From: Paenibacillus sp. Soil766
Lineage (GTDB): Bacteria > Bacillota > Bacilli > Paenibacillales > NBRC-103111
Direction: 5' to 3'
Length of the DNA: 64,000 nucleotides
Assembly: GCF_001428105.1 (NCBI RefSeq)
Contig: NZ_LMSJ01000001.1
Location: 310,835-374,834, forward strand
The translations under genes and the position numbers were made by a program. This document shows, one piece after another, positions 1-8,652 of this stretch. The notes below the pieces were generated by a model, which was not told the origin of the DNA, did no database searches, and worked only from the letters and a program-made list of their open reading frames with translations. How positions within the stretch are numbered: position 1 is the first letter of the stretch; the number at the start of each line of letters is the position of its first letter.

Positions 1-225
1 GCCCACCAGGATGCATAGCAAGGTTGTGACCACACTAACACGCAGGGTCGTCCATAAAATTTTCAGAAAGTAAGGGTCCTTGAAGAAACTCCAGTAACCG
101 GCTAATGTGAAGCTGCCTTTATTGAAAAAGGTTGAACCTATCGTAAGAAGGATCGGAACCACCATGAAAACCGTCAGGAACAGTAATCCCGGCAGCAATA
201 GTAAATATAAATACGTTTTTTTCAT
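1..225 (-). CDS. ABC transporter permease, N-terminal part (cut by window edge)
   Basis: The minus strand reads an ATG at 225 preceded by AGGAG, then 75 codons with no stop to base 1. The product opens with a short basic start and a hydrophobic segment (residues 4-27, with LLLLPGLLFLTVF), typical of the first membrane helix of a PotB/CysU-type inner-membrane permease. A region like FFKDPYFLKILWTTLRVS follows, matching the conserved stretch before the second helix in spermidine/iron/thiamine-type permeases. It lies downstream of the binding protein and nucleoside hydrolase on the same strand, so it is probably part of their uptake system. The substrate cannot be told from this fragment. Confidence 0.8.
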   Translation of the reverse strand, partial: MKKTYLYLLLLPGLLFLTVFMVVPILLTIGSTFFNKGSFTLAGYWSFFKDPYFLKILWTTLRVSVVTTLLCILVG

Positions 226-252
226 GTAGCTTTACTCCTGTTCCTGGGTTCG

Positions 253-1185
253 CTAGGCGCGCAGTGCGCAGATAAATTGGTCGAGAAAGGCCTCGGCGGA
301 CACTTCCATACACACATGGACGTTAGCAGGCTTGGCTAATCGGTTCTGGAAATCACAGACCGTTTGCCCGTCGCACAGCTCACTTCGGGTTTCTACATCT
401 ACGTAATAATGGCGAGTGGTAACCAGCTCTTTATTCAGCGCCACCCCGACTGCAAGCGGGTCGTGAAGGGCGCAAGCCCGCACACCATTGCGCTCTTGAT
501 AACGCTGCATGTAATCTGCTGTGCTTTCCTTGACATAGCGGCCAATCGGCGTATCTCCGAGCGAGCGGATATGTTCTTCTGTCAGCAGCGCCTTCCGGGT
601 CACATCCAAGCCTACGAGCGTTATGGCCGGGAATCCCGCATGCAGCACGATCTTCGCTGCTTCTGGATCGACGTACATGTTATACTCCGCTGTCGGCGTC
701 ACATTACCGAAACCTTGGACAACGCCGCCCATTACAACCACTTCGCGGACCTGATGAATCAAGTCCGGATATTTCATAACGGCCATGGCCAGATTCGTCA
801 GCGGCGCGGTCATAATAAGCGTGACTTCACCTGCGTGCTGCTTCACTTGCTCGATGATGAAATCGACCGCATGTCCAGCAGTCGCCTGCGTGTGCACCGG
901 CATATCACTTAAGGCTCCGCCAAGTCCGTCCTTGCCGTGAACGCGATGCTCAAAATAAGTCGTGCGCAGCAGAGGCTTATTCGCCCCTTTAATAACCGGA
1001 ATCTGCTGTTCCATTCCCAGCAGCTGCAGAACTTTGCAGGTATTCAAGGTAGCTTGGTCAAGTGACACATTGCCGTTCACCGTAGTGATACCTAGCACTT
1101 CCATATCCCCACTGCCAACCGCCAGCAAAATGCCCAGCGCATCGTCTATGCCTGTATCAACATCAAGGATGACCTTCTTTGTCAT
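253..1185 (-). CDS. Nucleoside hydrolase (inosine-uridine preferring family)
   Basis: A 310-residue protein of the usual length for the IU-nucleoside hydrolase family, which splits the N-glycosidic bond of ribonucleosides to free base and ribose in the cytoplasm. The calcium-binding signature DVDTGIDDA lies at residues 8-16. The family-typical VVVMGG and TAEYNMYVDPEAA stretches lie near residues 150-175, with a late HDPLAV segment carrying the active-site His/Asp. The gene lies between a binding lipoprotein and an ABC permease on the same strand, suggesting nucleoside or nucleoside-like scavenging. Which nucleoside is preferred cannot be read from the sequence. Confidence 0.92.
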   Translation of the reverse strand: MTKKVILDVDTGIDDALGILLAVGSGDMEVLGITTVNGNVSLDQATLNTCKVLQLLGMEQQIPVIKGANKPLLRTTYFEHRVHGKDGLGGALSDMPVHTQATAGHAVDFIIEQVKQHAGEVTLIMTAPLTNLAMAVMKYPDLIHQVREVVVMGGVVQGFGNVTPTAEYNMYVDPEAAKIVLHAGFPAITLVGLDVTRKALLTEEHIRSLGDTPIGRYVKESTADYMQRYQERNGVRACALHDPLAVGVALNKELVTTRHYYVDVETRSELCDGQTVCDFQNRLAKPANVHVCMEVSAEAFLDQFICALRA

Positions 1186-1254
1186 GATAAACCCCCTTCC
1201 ATTTCATACAGACAAGGGTATATCCACAAACATATACCCTTGTTCAATCTTCAA

Positions 1255-2364
1255 CTATTGAGTGACTTCTTTATTCCAGCGGTCAATCCAACCTTTAAGG
1301 TTTTGATTCACGAATTTCATGTCCAATTTGCGAAGCTTGCTCACGACTTCTGTTCCATAAGTAATACCTTGCGCCTCATCTGCCGAGAGCTGAAGTGTCG
1401 TATTCACAGGTGAATCGATTTTGGCTTTCGCTGATTTTTCTTGTACTTCTTTGCTCAAATGCCAGTTGATAAAATCTTCAGCCAACTGCTTATTTTTACT
1501 TCCTTTGATCACATTAACTGTATTCATGACAGCGTATGCCCCTTCAGTCGGGGAAACAAACTTGGTTTCCGGCACAGCCGTTTTCAAATCCTTCACATAC
1601 ATTTCCATGATTGGCCCAGCTGCAATTTCCCCTTGCGCGAACATGTTCACGAATTCGGAAGTTTGGCCGTAGTATTTGACGACGCCTTTATTTAGTTCTT
1701 TCACCTTGGCGAAAGCTTGATCCGCATTGAACGTTGTGTTGCCTGCAACGACCGATGCCGCATCAAGGATCATTGGACCTGTTGTCGACGTGATGTTTGG
1801 CAATGTCAGTTTCTTCGCAAGCTCAGGACTCCATAAGTCGCTCCACGACTTGATTTCTTTACTTGTTGCCTTCGGATTATAGGCGATTCCCAACCGACCA
1901 ATCGTGTAGGCAGGACCATAGTCTTCGCCAAGCGGAGCCTTTGCCAAATCGTAGATATCTTTCAAATTCGGAATACGGCTGCGATCAATCTTATCAAAGA
2001 GTCCAGCTTCAATACCTTGCTGCGCATAGTAATCGGATAAATAGATGAGATCCACTTTGGAACTGCTGCCTTGCTTCACTTTGTTCAGACGTTCGGAATT
2101 GTTGCCAATCTCCAGAACGATCTTGACGTTATGCTCTTTCTCAAATGGCGCGTAAACTTCCTTCTTAAAGAAATCATCCGAGAAGCCCCATGTAGAAATG
2201 ACTAATTCGGTAGGCGCTCCTTTGGCTGTTGACGTCGGTGCCGTTGAAGCTGGACTTGCGCTTGCAGTCCCCTGATCTTTGGACGGCGCTGCGCCGCATC
2301 CTGTTAGAGCCAGTCCCACCACGGACAGCGAAATAAGACTTTGAAGCATTCTTTTTTTCATCAC
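1255..2364 (-). CDS. ABC transporter extracellular substrate-binding lipoprotein
   Basis: A 369-residue secreted lipoprotein. Signal peptide residues 1-23 end in the lipobox LTGC, followed by an alanine/serine/threonine-rich linker. The mature part resembles iron/polyamine/thiamine-type binding proteins: an ELVISTWGFSDDF strand opens the first lobe, then motifs such as YGPAYTIGRLGIAYNP and a C-terminal DFINWHLSKEVQ helix. An SD (GGGAGG) precedes a double ATG. It is followed on the same strand by a nucleoside hydrolase and the permease at 225, and I infer one uptake unit. Family assignment is firm; the ligand is unknown. Confidence 0.88.
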   Translation of the reverse strand: MMKKRMLQSLISLSVVGLALTGCGAAPSKDQGTASASPASTAPTSTAKGAPTELVISTWGFSDDFFKKEVYAPFEKEHNVKIVLEIGNNSERLNKVKQGSSSKVDLIYLSDYYAQQGIEAGLFDKIDRSRIPNLKDIYDLAKAPLGEDYGPAYTIGRLGIAYNPKATSKEIKSWSDLWSPELAKKLTLPNITSTTGPMILDAASVVAGNTTFNADQAFAKVKELNKGVVKYYGQTSEFVNMFAQGEIAAGPIMEMYVKDLKTAVPETKFVSPTEGAYAVMNTVNVIKGSKNKQLAEDFINWHLSKEVQEKSAKAKIDSPVNTTLQLSADEAQGITYGTEVVSKLRKLDMKFVNQNLKGWIDRWNKEVTQ

Positions 2365-2389
2365 TAATAACCTCCCAAGTTTGTATATC

Positions 2390-2418
2390 TATATTTTGAA
2401 GCGTGAATCCCTTGTCAA
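2390..2418 (-). promoter_or_regulatory. Candidate sigma-A promoter for the binding-protein gene
   Basis: On the minus strand a perfect -35 TTGACA (2413-2418) is followed after 17 bases by AATATA (2390-2395), or after 19 bases by TATAGA. It ends about 25 bases before the start codon at 2364. The -10 is imperfect, so spacing is ambiguous. Confidence 0.5.
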
Positions 2419-2476
2419 TTTTTACTAGTATGCTACCCTAGACCTCATATCTATGCGCAAAAGCAATAATAAACAG

Positions 2477-2521
2477 AAAAGTGCCCTTGATAGAAGAAAT
2501 CTTCTAATCAAGAGCACTTTT
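2477..2521. terminator. Bidirectional intrinsic terminator
   Basis: AAAAGTGC and GCACTTTT arms enclose a further paired section (CTTGAT/ATCAAG, AGAAGA/TCTTCT). The stem has A-runs on one side and T-runs on the other, so it can act on both strands. It sits between the binding-protein promoter and the 3' end of the gene that ends at 2608, which it probably terminates. Confidence 0.8.
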
Positions 2522-2607
2522 CATCGTAAACAATGTAAAGAGACATCTACGGATATTCATGCGGTTTCCACTTAAGATAGATCAAAAGTGAAACACCATG
2601 GTCTGAG

Positions 2608-2955
2608 CTATTCGGTTTGTTTAAGAATGATGTTCGTAATTGCCCATTGCGTTGGCGGATCATAATCTCTTAATACCGCATCCATCGATAATCCCATCTC
2701 TTGTTCCAACTTCTCGCGGATTCTTTTCTTATATATCGATGACATATAGAAATCCACTTCGTGTTTCAAAGTCGGCGCCTCGCCTTCAAGCGCGGTAGAA
2801 CGAGGGGAACGACGATGCTTTGCATGAAAAGTAATAATGTTCTGATCCAGCGATACCTTGAGCAAAGTGGTTCCAAAGCCGAACAATTCTTTAGAAATCT
2901 CGTTATATAGGTGACACAGCTTCTTCTTGTACTCATTAGAATCTGATTGGGACAT
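2608..2955 (-). CDS. MpsC/DUF2294-like small protein
   Basis: About 115 residues from an ATG at 2955 preceded by GAAGGTGA; an in-frame TTG lies 15 bases further up. The order of features resembles one repeat of the DUF2294 (MpsC) family: an N-terminal helix with YNEISKELFGFGTTLLKVS, a strand IITFHAK, a long helix with YKKRIREKLEQEMG and a terminal strand WAITNIIL. Members of that family are often linked to sodium or bicarbonate-transport functions. The match is by general pattern only. It stands alone between two non-coding stretches. Confidence 0.5.
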   Translation of the reverse strand: MSQSDSNEYKKKLCHLYNEISKELFGFGTTLLKVSLDQNIITFHAKHRRSPRSTALEGEAPTLKHEVDFYMSSIYKKRIREKLEQEMGLSMDAVLRDYDPPTQWAITNIILKQTE

Positions 2956-3532
2956 TGCAATCACCTTCAAGAACGATTATTGACTTCTACGCTTTCAAAT
3001 CTACCTTAATAATACATAGGATTCCTGAATTAATCAAGCCAATCGTTCGCCTTTTTATCTATATTGACCAATGATAAAGAGTACATCACTTAGAAATATG
3101 CCGATTTCCCGAAATATCTCTCATGCTTTGTAAGAATTAACAGGGATTGCCCGATTCAATTGGATTCTGTATGCAGTCCTATAATCTCATTTCTTTATCT
3201 CTATCTACCCAACGGGGACCCTCCATAAAAATAACCTTTCATTCTTACAAACGTTAGAATCTCTCTAGAAGTTACCTTTCAGCAACTAGACGAATTGGCT
3301 TACCTTGATCGATCTTTTAAGTAAATGTGCCAAGCTTGGCTACGCAACAAGCCAGTTCAATCTTGAATTTGTACAGGACACTTCATGGCACTTATTAAAT
3401 AGGAATATCTTTTTCAAACAAAACCTCATTAGAAGATACTGCTCCATATTTTTAATGAGTCTCTAACCAAAAAGTTGATCAAAAACTACTTTCACCTTTA
3501 ACTACTATTACTCATTATGTTTATTTCCAATC
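2956..3532. other. Intergenic stretch with no recognisable gene
   Basis: About 570 AT-rich bases with frequent stops in all frames. The only structure I see is a weak stem near 3338-3360 (AAGCTTGGC and a nearby GCC). It separates the MpsC-like gene from the sigK/ATPase chimera and is probably decayed sequence. Confidence 0.5.
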
Positions 3533-3952
3533 TCAATGCAACAACCGCCAATCCCGAAATCTTACAACCCGCTTCGACTGCTCCGCAGCTTGTAGATCAT
3601 GCGTAATCACAATAATTGTCCTGCCCTGCTCGTTCAATCGCCTGAAAATATCCATGATCTCCGCGCCGGTCTTTGAATCCAGCGCTCCCGTTGGCTCATC
3701 CGCCAATATAATTGGTGGATCACCCGCCAACGTTCGTGCAATGGCTACGCGCTGCTGTTGCCCACCCGATAGCTCACGAACGCGAATGCCGAGCTCCTTA
3801 GCAATCTCCCGCTGCGTCCGCTCTTCCCCACCGAGCTCCAACCCGAACCTTCCGACTACGACTTCTTTCTCCCGGTCGTCCAGTATTTCCAGATTGCGAT
3901 ATATCTTCGACTTCTCGATCTTCAAGAAGATGAGTTGCCGATGCAGTCCCAT
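3533..3952 (-). pseudogene. Chimera of sigK 3' region and MacB-like ABC ATPase 3' half (copy 1)
   Basis: A 139-codon open frame made of two unrelated parts. Residues about 10-57 are sigma-K region 4 ([20 protein letters not shown], then [14 protein letters not shown]). It breaks off just where the helix-turn-helix should continue as SRSYVS. Residues about 60-139 are the C-terminal half of a MacB/LolD-type ATPase: signature [13 protein letters not shown], Walker [13 protein letters not shown] and the VITHD switch histidine. The parts match the sigK fragment and ATPase at 25.5-26.6 kb, which lie in the same order. This copy is therefore best explained by a deletion of about 0.6 kb that joined them. 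Walker A is missing, so it cannot work as an ATPase. Confidence 0.85.
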
Positions 3953-4102
3953 CCAATATAGTTTTCCGATAGTTCAATGATAAAATTCGAAACTTAATCA
4001 TATTGTTCATGTTTCAATGACATCCTTCATTTAATGGCAAGATCGTTCATCTTATAATGAATCAGTAATGAACAATCTGTATGAAATGTGAGGTAACCTT
4101 TT

Positions 4103-4873
4103 ATGAAGAAAATGGGAATAGGCCTGCAATTATACACACTTCGGGATGAAATGGCACAAGACACCGCAACGGTTTTGCAAAAGGTGGCCGAGATGGGTTA
4201 TGAGGGTGTGGAGTTTGCAGGTTATTACGATTATAGCCCTGAACAATTAAAGAATTTGCTTACCAGCTTGTCACTGCAAGCCATTGGCAGCCATGTAAAC
4301 ATGGATCGACTGCGGAACCATTTGGAAGAAGAAATTGCAATGAATGTTGCCATCGGCAGTCGTTATGTCGTCTGTCCAGGAATCAATCTGGAAGAGCGAC
4401 AGGCACTTCCCGAAACTATTGCTTTTTTTAACAAGTGCAGCGAACAGTTTAGAAGACATGGCATCGCCTTTGGCTTTCATAATCACTATGTTGAATTCAC
4501 TGAACCTTATGGGGATCAGCTTTGGTTTGACGCCTTTTTCGGTAGTACGTCCCCGGAGAATATAAAGAGCGAGCTCGATGTTTGTTGGGTACATAATGCT
4601 GGCTGCGACCCTATTGCTTATCTCGACAAATATGCCGGACGTGTCCCATTAGTTCATTTGAAGGACATTCGCAAGTTCGACGATGGCACTTATCAAACGT
4701 TGGAACTGGGGAGCGGCGAAATGAATTTACCAGCCATCATTGCGGCAGCAGAACAAGCCGGAACAGAATGGCTCATCGTCGAACAAGACGATTGCAACTT
4801 GCCTGGGTTAGAAAGTGTACAGATAAGTATGAATTGGCTAAGTCAAAATTATACGTTTATGGAGGTCATTTAA
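4103..4873 (+). CDS. Sugar phosphate isomerase/epimerase (xylose-isomerase-like TIM barrel)
   Basis: A 256-residue protein preceded by GAGGTAA. It opens with IGLQLYTLRDEM, the usual first strand of Paenibacillus and Bacillus members of the AP-endonuclease-2/xylose-isomerase-like barrel family. It has the metal-site stretches GFHNHYVEF (about residue 133), ELDVCWVHNAG (about 157), VPLVHLKDIR (about 180) and WLIVEQDDC (about 224). Such enzymes isomerise or epimerise sugars or inositol derivatives. The gene ends 1 base before a Gfo/Idh/MocA dehydrogenase, and the two are surely co-transcribed. The exact substrate is unknown. Confidence 0.88.
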   Translation: MKKMGIGLQLYTLRDEMAQDTATVLQKVAEMGYEGVEFAGYYDYSPEQLKNLLTSLSLQAIGSHVNMDRLRNHLEEEIAMNVAIGSRYVVCPGINLEERQALPETIAFFNKCSEQFRRHGIAFGFHNHYVEFTEPYGDQLWFDAFFGSTSPENIKSELDVCWVHNAGCDPIAYLDKYAGRVPLVHLKDIRKFDDGTYQTLELGSGEMNLPAIIAAAEQAGTEWLIVEQDDCNLPGLESVQISMNWLSQNYTFMEVI

Positions 4874-4874
4874 G

Positions 4875-5957
4875 ATGGCGAACAAACTGCAAGGGGCAAT
4901 CATTGGTTGCGGGGGAATTGCGATTGAGAAATATTTACCTGCACTTTCCAAACTGAAGGACCTAGAACTGGTCGCCTTCTGCGATATTGTTGTTGAGAAA
5001 GCAGAAAAAGCAGCGGCAGCTTACGGTTCTGCTGAGGTAAATACATTTTACGATTATAGAGAAGTCCTTGCAAATCCCGACATTGATGTGATCTATGTAT
5101 GTACACCGAACGATTCACATGCGGAGATCTCTATTGCGGCCATGGAGTCAGGCAAGCATGTCATGTGTGAGAAACCAATGGCCAAAACTGCTGCAGAAGC
5201 ACAAGCCATGGTGGATGCTGCCAAACGTACCGGCAAAAAGCTCTCGATTGGTTACCAGAATAATTTCCGACCAGACAGCCGCTATTTACAACAAATTTGC
5301 GATAATGGCGAGCTCGGGGACATTTATTTTGCCAAGGCTCACGCGATACGCAGACGTGCTGTTCCAACTTGGGGTGTCTTTTTAGATCAAGAGAAACAGG
5401 GTGGCGGCCCACTTATTGATATCGGTAGCCATGCGTTAGATTTAACACTTCGGATGATGAACAATTACGCACCAAAATGTGTGTTGGGCAAGGCCTATCA
5501 CCAACTTAGCCGTAAAGAAAACGCAGCAAATGTCTGGGGACCGTGGGATCCGAATAAATTTACGGTGGAGGATTCTGCTTTCGGCTTTATCACGATGCAG
5601 AACGGTGCGACAGTTATCCTCGAATCCAGTTGGGCTCTAAACTCACTTGACACTTTAGAGGCAAAAACGACGCTTTGCGGTACGGAAGGCGGCGCGGACA
5701 TGCGTGACGGACTCCGCATTAACAGCGAGAAGCTGGGAAGAATGACTACGACCACCATCGATCTGAGCGCGGGAGGCGTTGCTTTTTTTGAAGGCAAAGA
5801 AGAGAGTTCAAGCGATCTGGAAGCGCGGTTGTGGCTCGAGTGCATCCTTCATGATACCGAACCGTTGGTAAAACCGGAGCAAGCGTTGGTTGTCACGCAA
5901 ATCCTAGAAGCAATCTATGAGTCTTCGAGGACTGGCAAAGCCATTTATTTTGAATAA
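4875..5957 (+). CDS. Gfo/Idh/MocA family oxidoreductase
   Basis: A 360-residue NAD(P)-dependent dehydrogenase with SD GGAGGT overlapping the end of the previous gene. The N-terminal Rossmann fold has GCGGIAIEKYLPAL near residue 12. The family signature CEKPMAKT lies near residue 98, and the catalytic-region motif GGGPLIDIGSHALDL near residue 176. Members oxidise or reduce sugars, inositols and related polyols. Tight coupling with the preceding isomerase suggests both act on the same sugar, perhaps one freed by the polysaccharide locus across the window. Confidence 0.92.
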   Translation: MANKLQGAIIGCGGIAIEKYLPALSKLKDLELVAFCDIVVEKAEKAAAAYGSAEVNTFYDYREVLANPDIDVIYVCTPNDSHAEISIAAMESGKHVMCEKPMAKTAAEAQAMVDAAKRTGKKLSIGYQNNFRPDSRYLQQICDNGELGDIYFAKAHAIRRRAVPTWGVFLDQEKQGGGPLIDIGSHALDLTLRMMNNYAPKCVLGKAYHQLSRKENAANVWGPWDPNKFTVEDSAFGFITMQNGATVILESSWALNSLDTLEAKTTLCGTEGGADMRDGLRINSEKLGRMTTTTIDLSAGGVAFFEGKEESSSDLEARLWLECILHDTEPLVKPEQALVVTQILEAIYESSRTGKAIYFE

Positions 5958-6114
5958 CCTTATGAGGCAAGCATAGGCACGATCATGAGCCGCCCTGTTC
6001 AAGGGAGGCCACGGTTGTTTAAAGAAAATTGAGCGTACAATTGGCTGGAATTTTTGTATAATTATGAAATAGACACGAAACATGAACAATTTGCGCAGTC
6101 AAAGGAGAAAGCTG

Positions 6115-6936
6115 ATGATGCATGGGCGTCAGGATAAGTTGCGAGCTGAATCAATTGATGTAGCTATGGCACACCATAAGAAGCGTCACAGGTTTCCTTC
6201 TGAGTTTTTAACCACGTACATCATTAGATTGCAGACAAGCGGTTCCTGCGAGGCGTTGATTGATAACGAATACGTTGTGATTGAACCTGGAGATCTGCTT
6301 ATGTTTCGTCCTGGTGATAAGTATGAACTTATCTTGAAAAATAACAGCATCGATTACTATGTGATTTGCAATGGCACATGGATCGACCAATGGTGGGACA
6401 ATTTCAACCCTCCAAACAAGTCAACCATACCTGTTGACGATGATCTGCTGAAACTGTGGAAACAGTTGGCTAAGGAAACGTTGCGGAGGAATGGTAATCT
6501 CCATGAAGTAACTGATTATTTATTGCGTGTCTTTTGCTTGACTTTACAGCGCCTGCATGAAACTGCCGGCATGGGCAAAACATTAAGTCCGTCCTACATC
6601 GCCTATCAAATCAAAACATTCATCGATCAACATGCAACAGATGAACTCACCCTGAAGCAAATCGCCAAACATGCGGGAATTAGCGTTTCCAGAGCTGTCC
6701 ATTTGTTTAAAAGCAATTTTGGTCAATCCATAATGAGCTATGCCATTGAAGTCCGTCTTACGGTTGCGTGTGAACGCATTCGTTTCAGCGTCATGTCGCT
6801 GGATTATGTCGCAAAGTCATGCGGTTTCAATAGTTATACCTACTTTCATCGACAATTTCGCATGCATTTCGGACTATCGCCCCGGCAATATCGTGAAGAA
6901 CAAAAGAAACGTTCAAAACTTAGCATGGAACCATAA
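6115..6936 (+). CDS. AraC family transcriptional regulator
   Basis: About 273 residues from a double ATG at 6115/6118 preceded by AAAGGAGA; an in-frame ATG at 6082 lacks a ribosome-binding site. The N-terminal half is a cupin-like sugar-sensing domain (TYIIRLQTSGSCEALID, then EPGDLLMFRPGD). The C-terminal 100 residues hold the two AraC helix-turn-helix units (LKQIAKHAGISVSRAVHLFK and VAKSCGFNSYTYFHRQFR) and end with GLSPRQYREE. It follows the isomerase/dehydrogenase pair and is a likely local regulator. A TATAAT at 6057-6062 may be its -10. Confidence 0.9.
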   Translation: MMHGRQDKLRAESIDVAMAHHKKRHRFPSEFLTTYIIRLQTSGSCEALIDNEYVVIEPGDLLMFRPGDKYELILKNNSIDYYVICNGTWIDQWWDNFNPPNKSTIPVDDDLLKLWKQLAKETLRRNGNLHEVTDYLLRVFCLTLQRLHETAGMGKTLSPSYIAYQIKTFIDQHATDELTLKQIAKHAGISVSRAVHLFKSNFGQSIMSYAIEVRLTVACERIRFSVMSLDYVAKSCGFNSYTYFHRQFRMHFGLSPRQYREEQKKRSKLSMEP

Positions 6937-6972
6937 AAAGATCGCTCTTCACTTGCAAAGAGAGTCGATTTG
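6937..6972 (+). terminator. Imperfect stem-loop after the AraC gene
   Basis: ATCGCTCTT and AAGAGAGTCGAT can pair around a short loop and are followed by a short T stretch. Nineteen bases (AAGATCGCTCTTCACTTGC) are identical to the start of the better terminator at 10456. Confidence 0.5.
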
Positions 6973-7001
6973 ACTAAAGCGCTACCCATGACCCCTTTAA
7001 A

Positions 7002-7032
7002 CTTTCGATTATATGTCTGAAATTAAGATTCC
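7002..7032 (+). promoter_or_regulatory. Candidate operator shared with the transporter promoter
   Basis: 25 of 31 bases match the segment at 25403-25433, including the blocks CTTTCGA, ATGTC and AATTAAGATTCC at identical spacing. Here it lies just upstream of the -35 of the response-regulator gene. I infer a binding site for that regulator. Confidence 0.55.
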
Positions 7033-7033
7033 G

Positions 7034-7062
7034 TTTTGAATCCGAATGAAACATACTATAAT
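7034..7062 (+). promoter_or_regulatory. Candidate promoter of the two-component operon
   Basis: TTTTGA (7034-7039), 17 bases, then a perfect TATAAT (7057-7062), ending 36 bases before the start codon at 7099. The poor -35 next to the putative operator fits an activator-dependent promoter. Confidence 0.55.
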
Positions 7063-7098
7063 GAAACTATCTACTAATGTGTGTACTGGAGGGTCATC

Positions 7099-8652
7099 AT
7101 GAAGCTTTTACTTGTGGAAGACGAACAGTTGATTCGCAAAGGGATTCTGATGAAGACCGACTGGCAGCAATGCGGAATCAATGAAGTGATGCAAGCGGAA
7201 GATGGCCGTGATGCCGTGCGGATTGCTAAGCAGTTCCGCCCCGACATTCTGCTAACAGATATCCGTATGCCCCATTTGGATGGTATTGAATCTGCGCGCA
7301 GCATTCGGGAGTTTTGTCCGAAGGTCCACATCATCTTCATGAGCGGCTTCTCGGACAAGGAGTATTTGAAAGCCGCTATCTCGTTACAAGCGGTTCATTA
7401 TGTAGAAAAGCCGATCCATCCAGATGAGCTGCACGAAGCGATCCGCACCGCTTCCAAGATGGTCCAGAACGATCTGCTAACCGACATGGGAGAGGAAGAA
7501 AGTATGCCTCTCATTAAACGGGAAATAGCCGCTCTACTCTGTTCTCCTGTGTATCTATCGGATAAGCTTGCACGCTTGTTCTCATTAATCGCTTCTCAGT
7601 TTCCGCGCGCTAATCCCTGTGTGAGCTCCGTTCTCAATTGGCATCGTGCCATCGAACAGCCAGATAAGCTTATACAAGAACTCGAGGATGCCGCACAGAT
7701 GGCAGAGTTGGATTGCTTTAGTATGTTAAAAGATAATCATCATGTCGTCATCCATTTGATCTCCCGTTCGGAGCAAGAAATACCTTTTAACGATATACTT
7801 CAACGGTGGATCAAGCAAATATCCCTTCGTTTACCCAGTCTTCCTGGCTTTCATTTGGCGGTTGGCCATCAAGTCCATGGAATGGATCAGCTGTATTCTT
7901 CCTATCTATCTGCGGTGATGAATCTTCAAAAGGGCTTTTATCAGCCACCGAACTCCATCCTATGGGAGTCTACTAACCATTCCCACACAGATGCGTTCTT
8001 TTTTGACGATAAGCGTATCGCGACCTTTGCCCTTTTGCTTCAACAAGATGAAGCCTATCAGGCAAAGAATTGGCTGGCGAATTTGACGCAAGAGATCCGT
8101 AAGTATCCGGATACATCTGTAACTTATACGAAAGGAATCTATTTGCAGCTCTATCAAACCGTACTGCAAGTCGGCAAAGAAAGCAGCATACCTCCATTCA
8201 AGCAGGAAACAGCGGTAGGTAAGTACGTGGAGCGTTTGTACGCTTGTCAGACATTGGACGACTTAAATCAGCTGCTGAATGATGAACTCACTGTTCTTTT
8301 TGATTATTTGGAAACGCGAAAGGGTAACTCGATCATCCGTCATGTGACGCAATATATTGAGCGAAACTACCGGAATCGCCAGCTTTCCTTGGCCGAAATC
8401 AGCGAATATGTAGGAGTGACCATTCCTCATTTGTGTTTCGTTTTTAAGGAAGGCACCGGCGTGACAATTAAACATTTCCTTTCGGAATATCGAATTGATC
8501 GGGCGAAGGAACTTTTGGCCAACAGGGATCTCAAGCTGTTTGATATTGCGCTGCAGGTGGGTTATGGGGACGGGGAATATTTTAGCAAGATATTTAAAAA
8601 AGTAACTGGCCTGCAACCTTCAGAATACAGGAAGAGGATCGCTGATGTTTAA
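7099..8652 (+). CDS. YesN-type response regulator with AraC DNA-binding domain
   Basis: 517 residues from the ATG at 7099, placed 8 bases after GGAGGG; an upstream in-frame start at 7081 has no SD. The receiver domain (residues 1-120) has the acidic pocket VEDE, the phospho-acceptor Asp at about 54 (LLTDIRMPHLDG) and the lysine in VEKP. A long linker follows, then two AraC-type helix-turn-helix units in the last 100 residues (LAEISEYVGVTIPHLCFVFK and IALQVGYGDGEYFSKIFKK). The last codons overlap the kinase gene by 8 bases. It is the cytoplasmic partner of that kinase and probably activates the sugar-uptake and lyase genes around 10-25 kb. Confidence 0.95.
   Translation: MKLLLVEDEQLIRKGILMKTDWQQCGINEVMQAEDGRDAVRIAKQFRPDILLTDIRMPHLDGIESARSIREFCPKVHIIFMSGFSDKEYLKAAISLQAVHYVEKPIHPDELHEAIRTASKMVQNDLLTDMGEEESMPLIKREIAALLCSPVYLSDKLARLFSLIASQFPRANPCVSSVLNWHRAIEQPDKLIQELEDAAQMAELDCFSMLKDNHHVVIHLISRSEQEIPFNDILQRWIKQISLRLPSLPGFHLAVGHQVHGMDQLYSSYLSAVMNLQKGFYQPPNSILWESTNHSHTDAFFFDDKRIATFALLLQQDEAYQAKNWLANLTQEIRKYPDTSVTYTKGIYLQLYQTVLQVGKESSIPPFKQETAVGKYVERLYACQTLDDLNQLLNDELTVLFDYLETRKGNSIIRHVTQYIERNYRNRQLSLAEISEYVGVTIPHLCFVFKEGTGVTIKHFLSEYRIDRAKELLANRDLKLFDIALQVGYGDGEYFSKIFKKVTGLQPSEYRKRIADV

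Noticed and set aside
364..912. Long plus-strand frame of 182 codons
   Set aside because: It is antisense to the nucleoside hydrolase, whose motifs are clear; no SD or recognisable product.
2956..3532. Short plus-strand frame ending LAYLDRSFK near 3322
   Set aside because: Only 27 codons, no start or SD, and no continuation in neighbouring frames.
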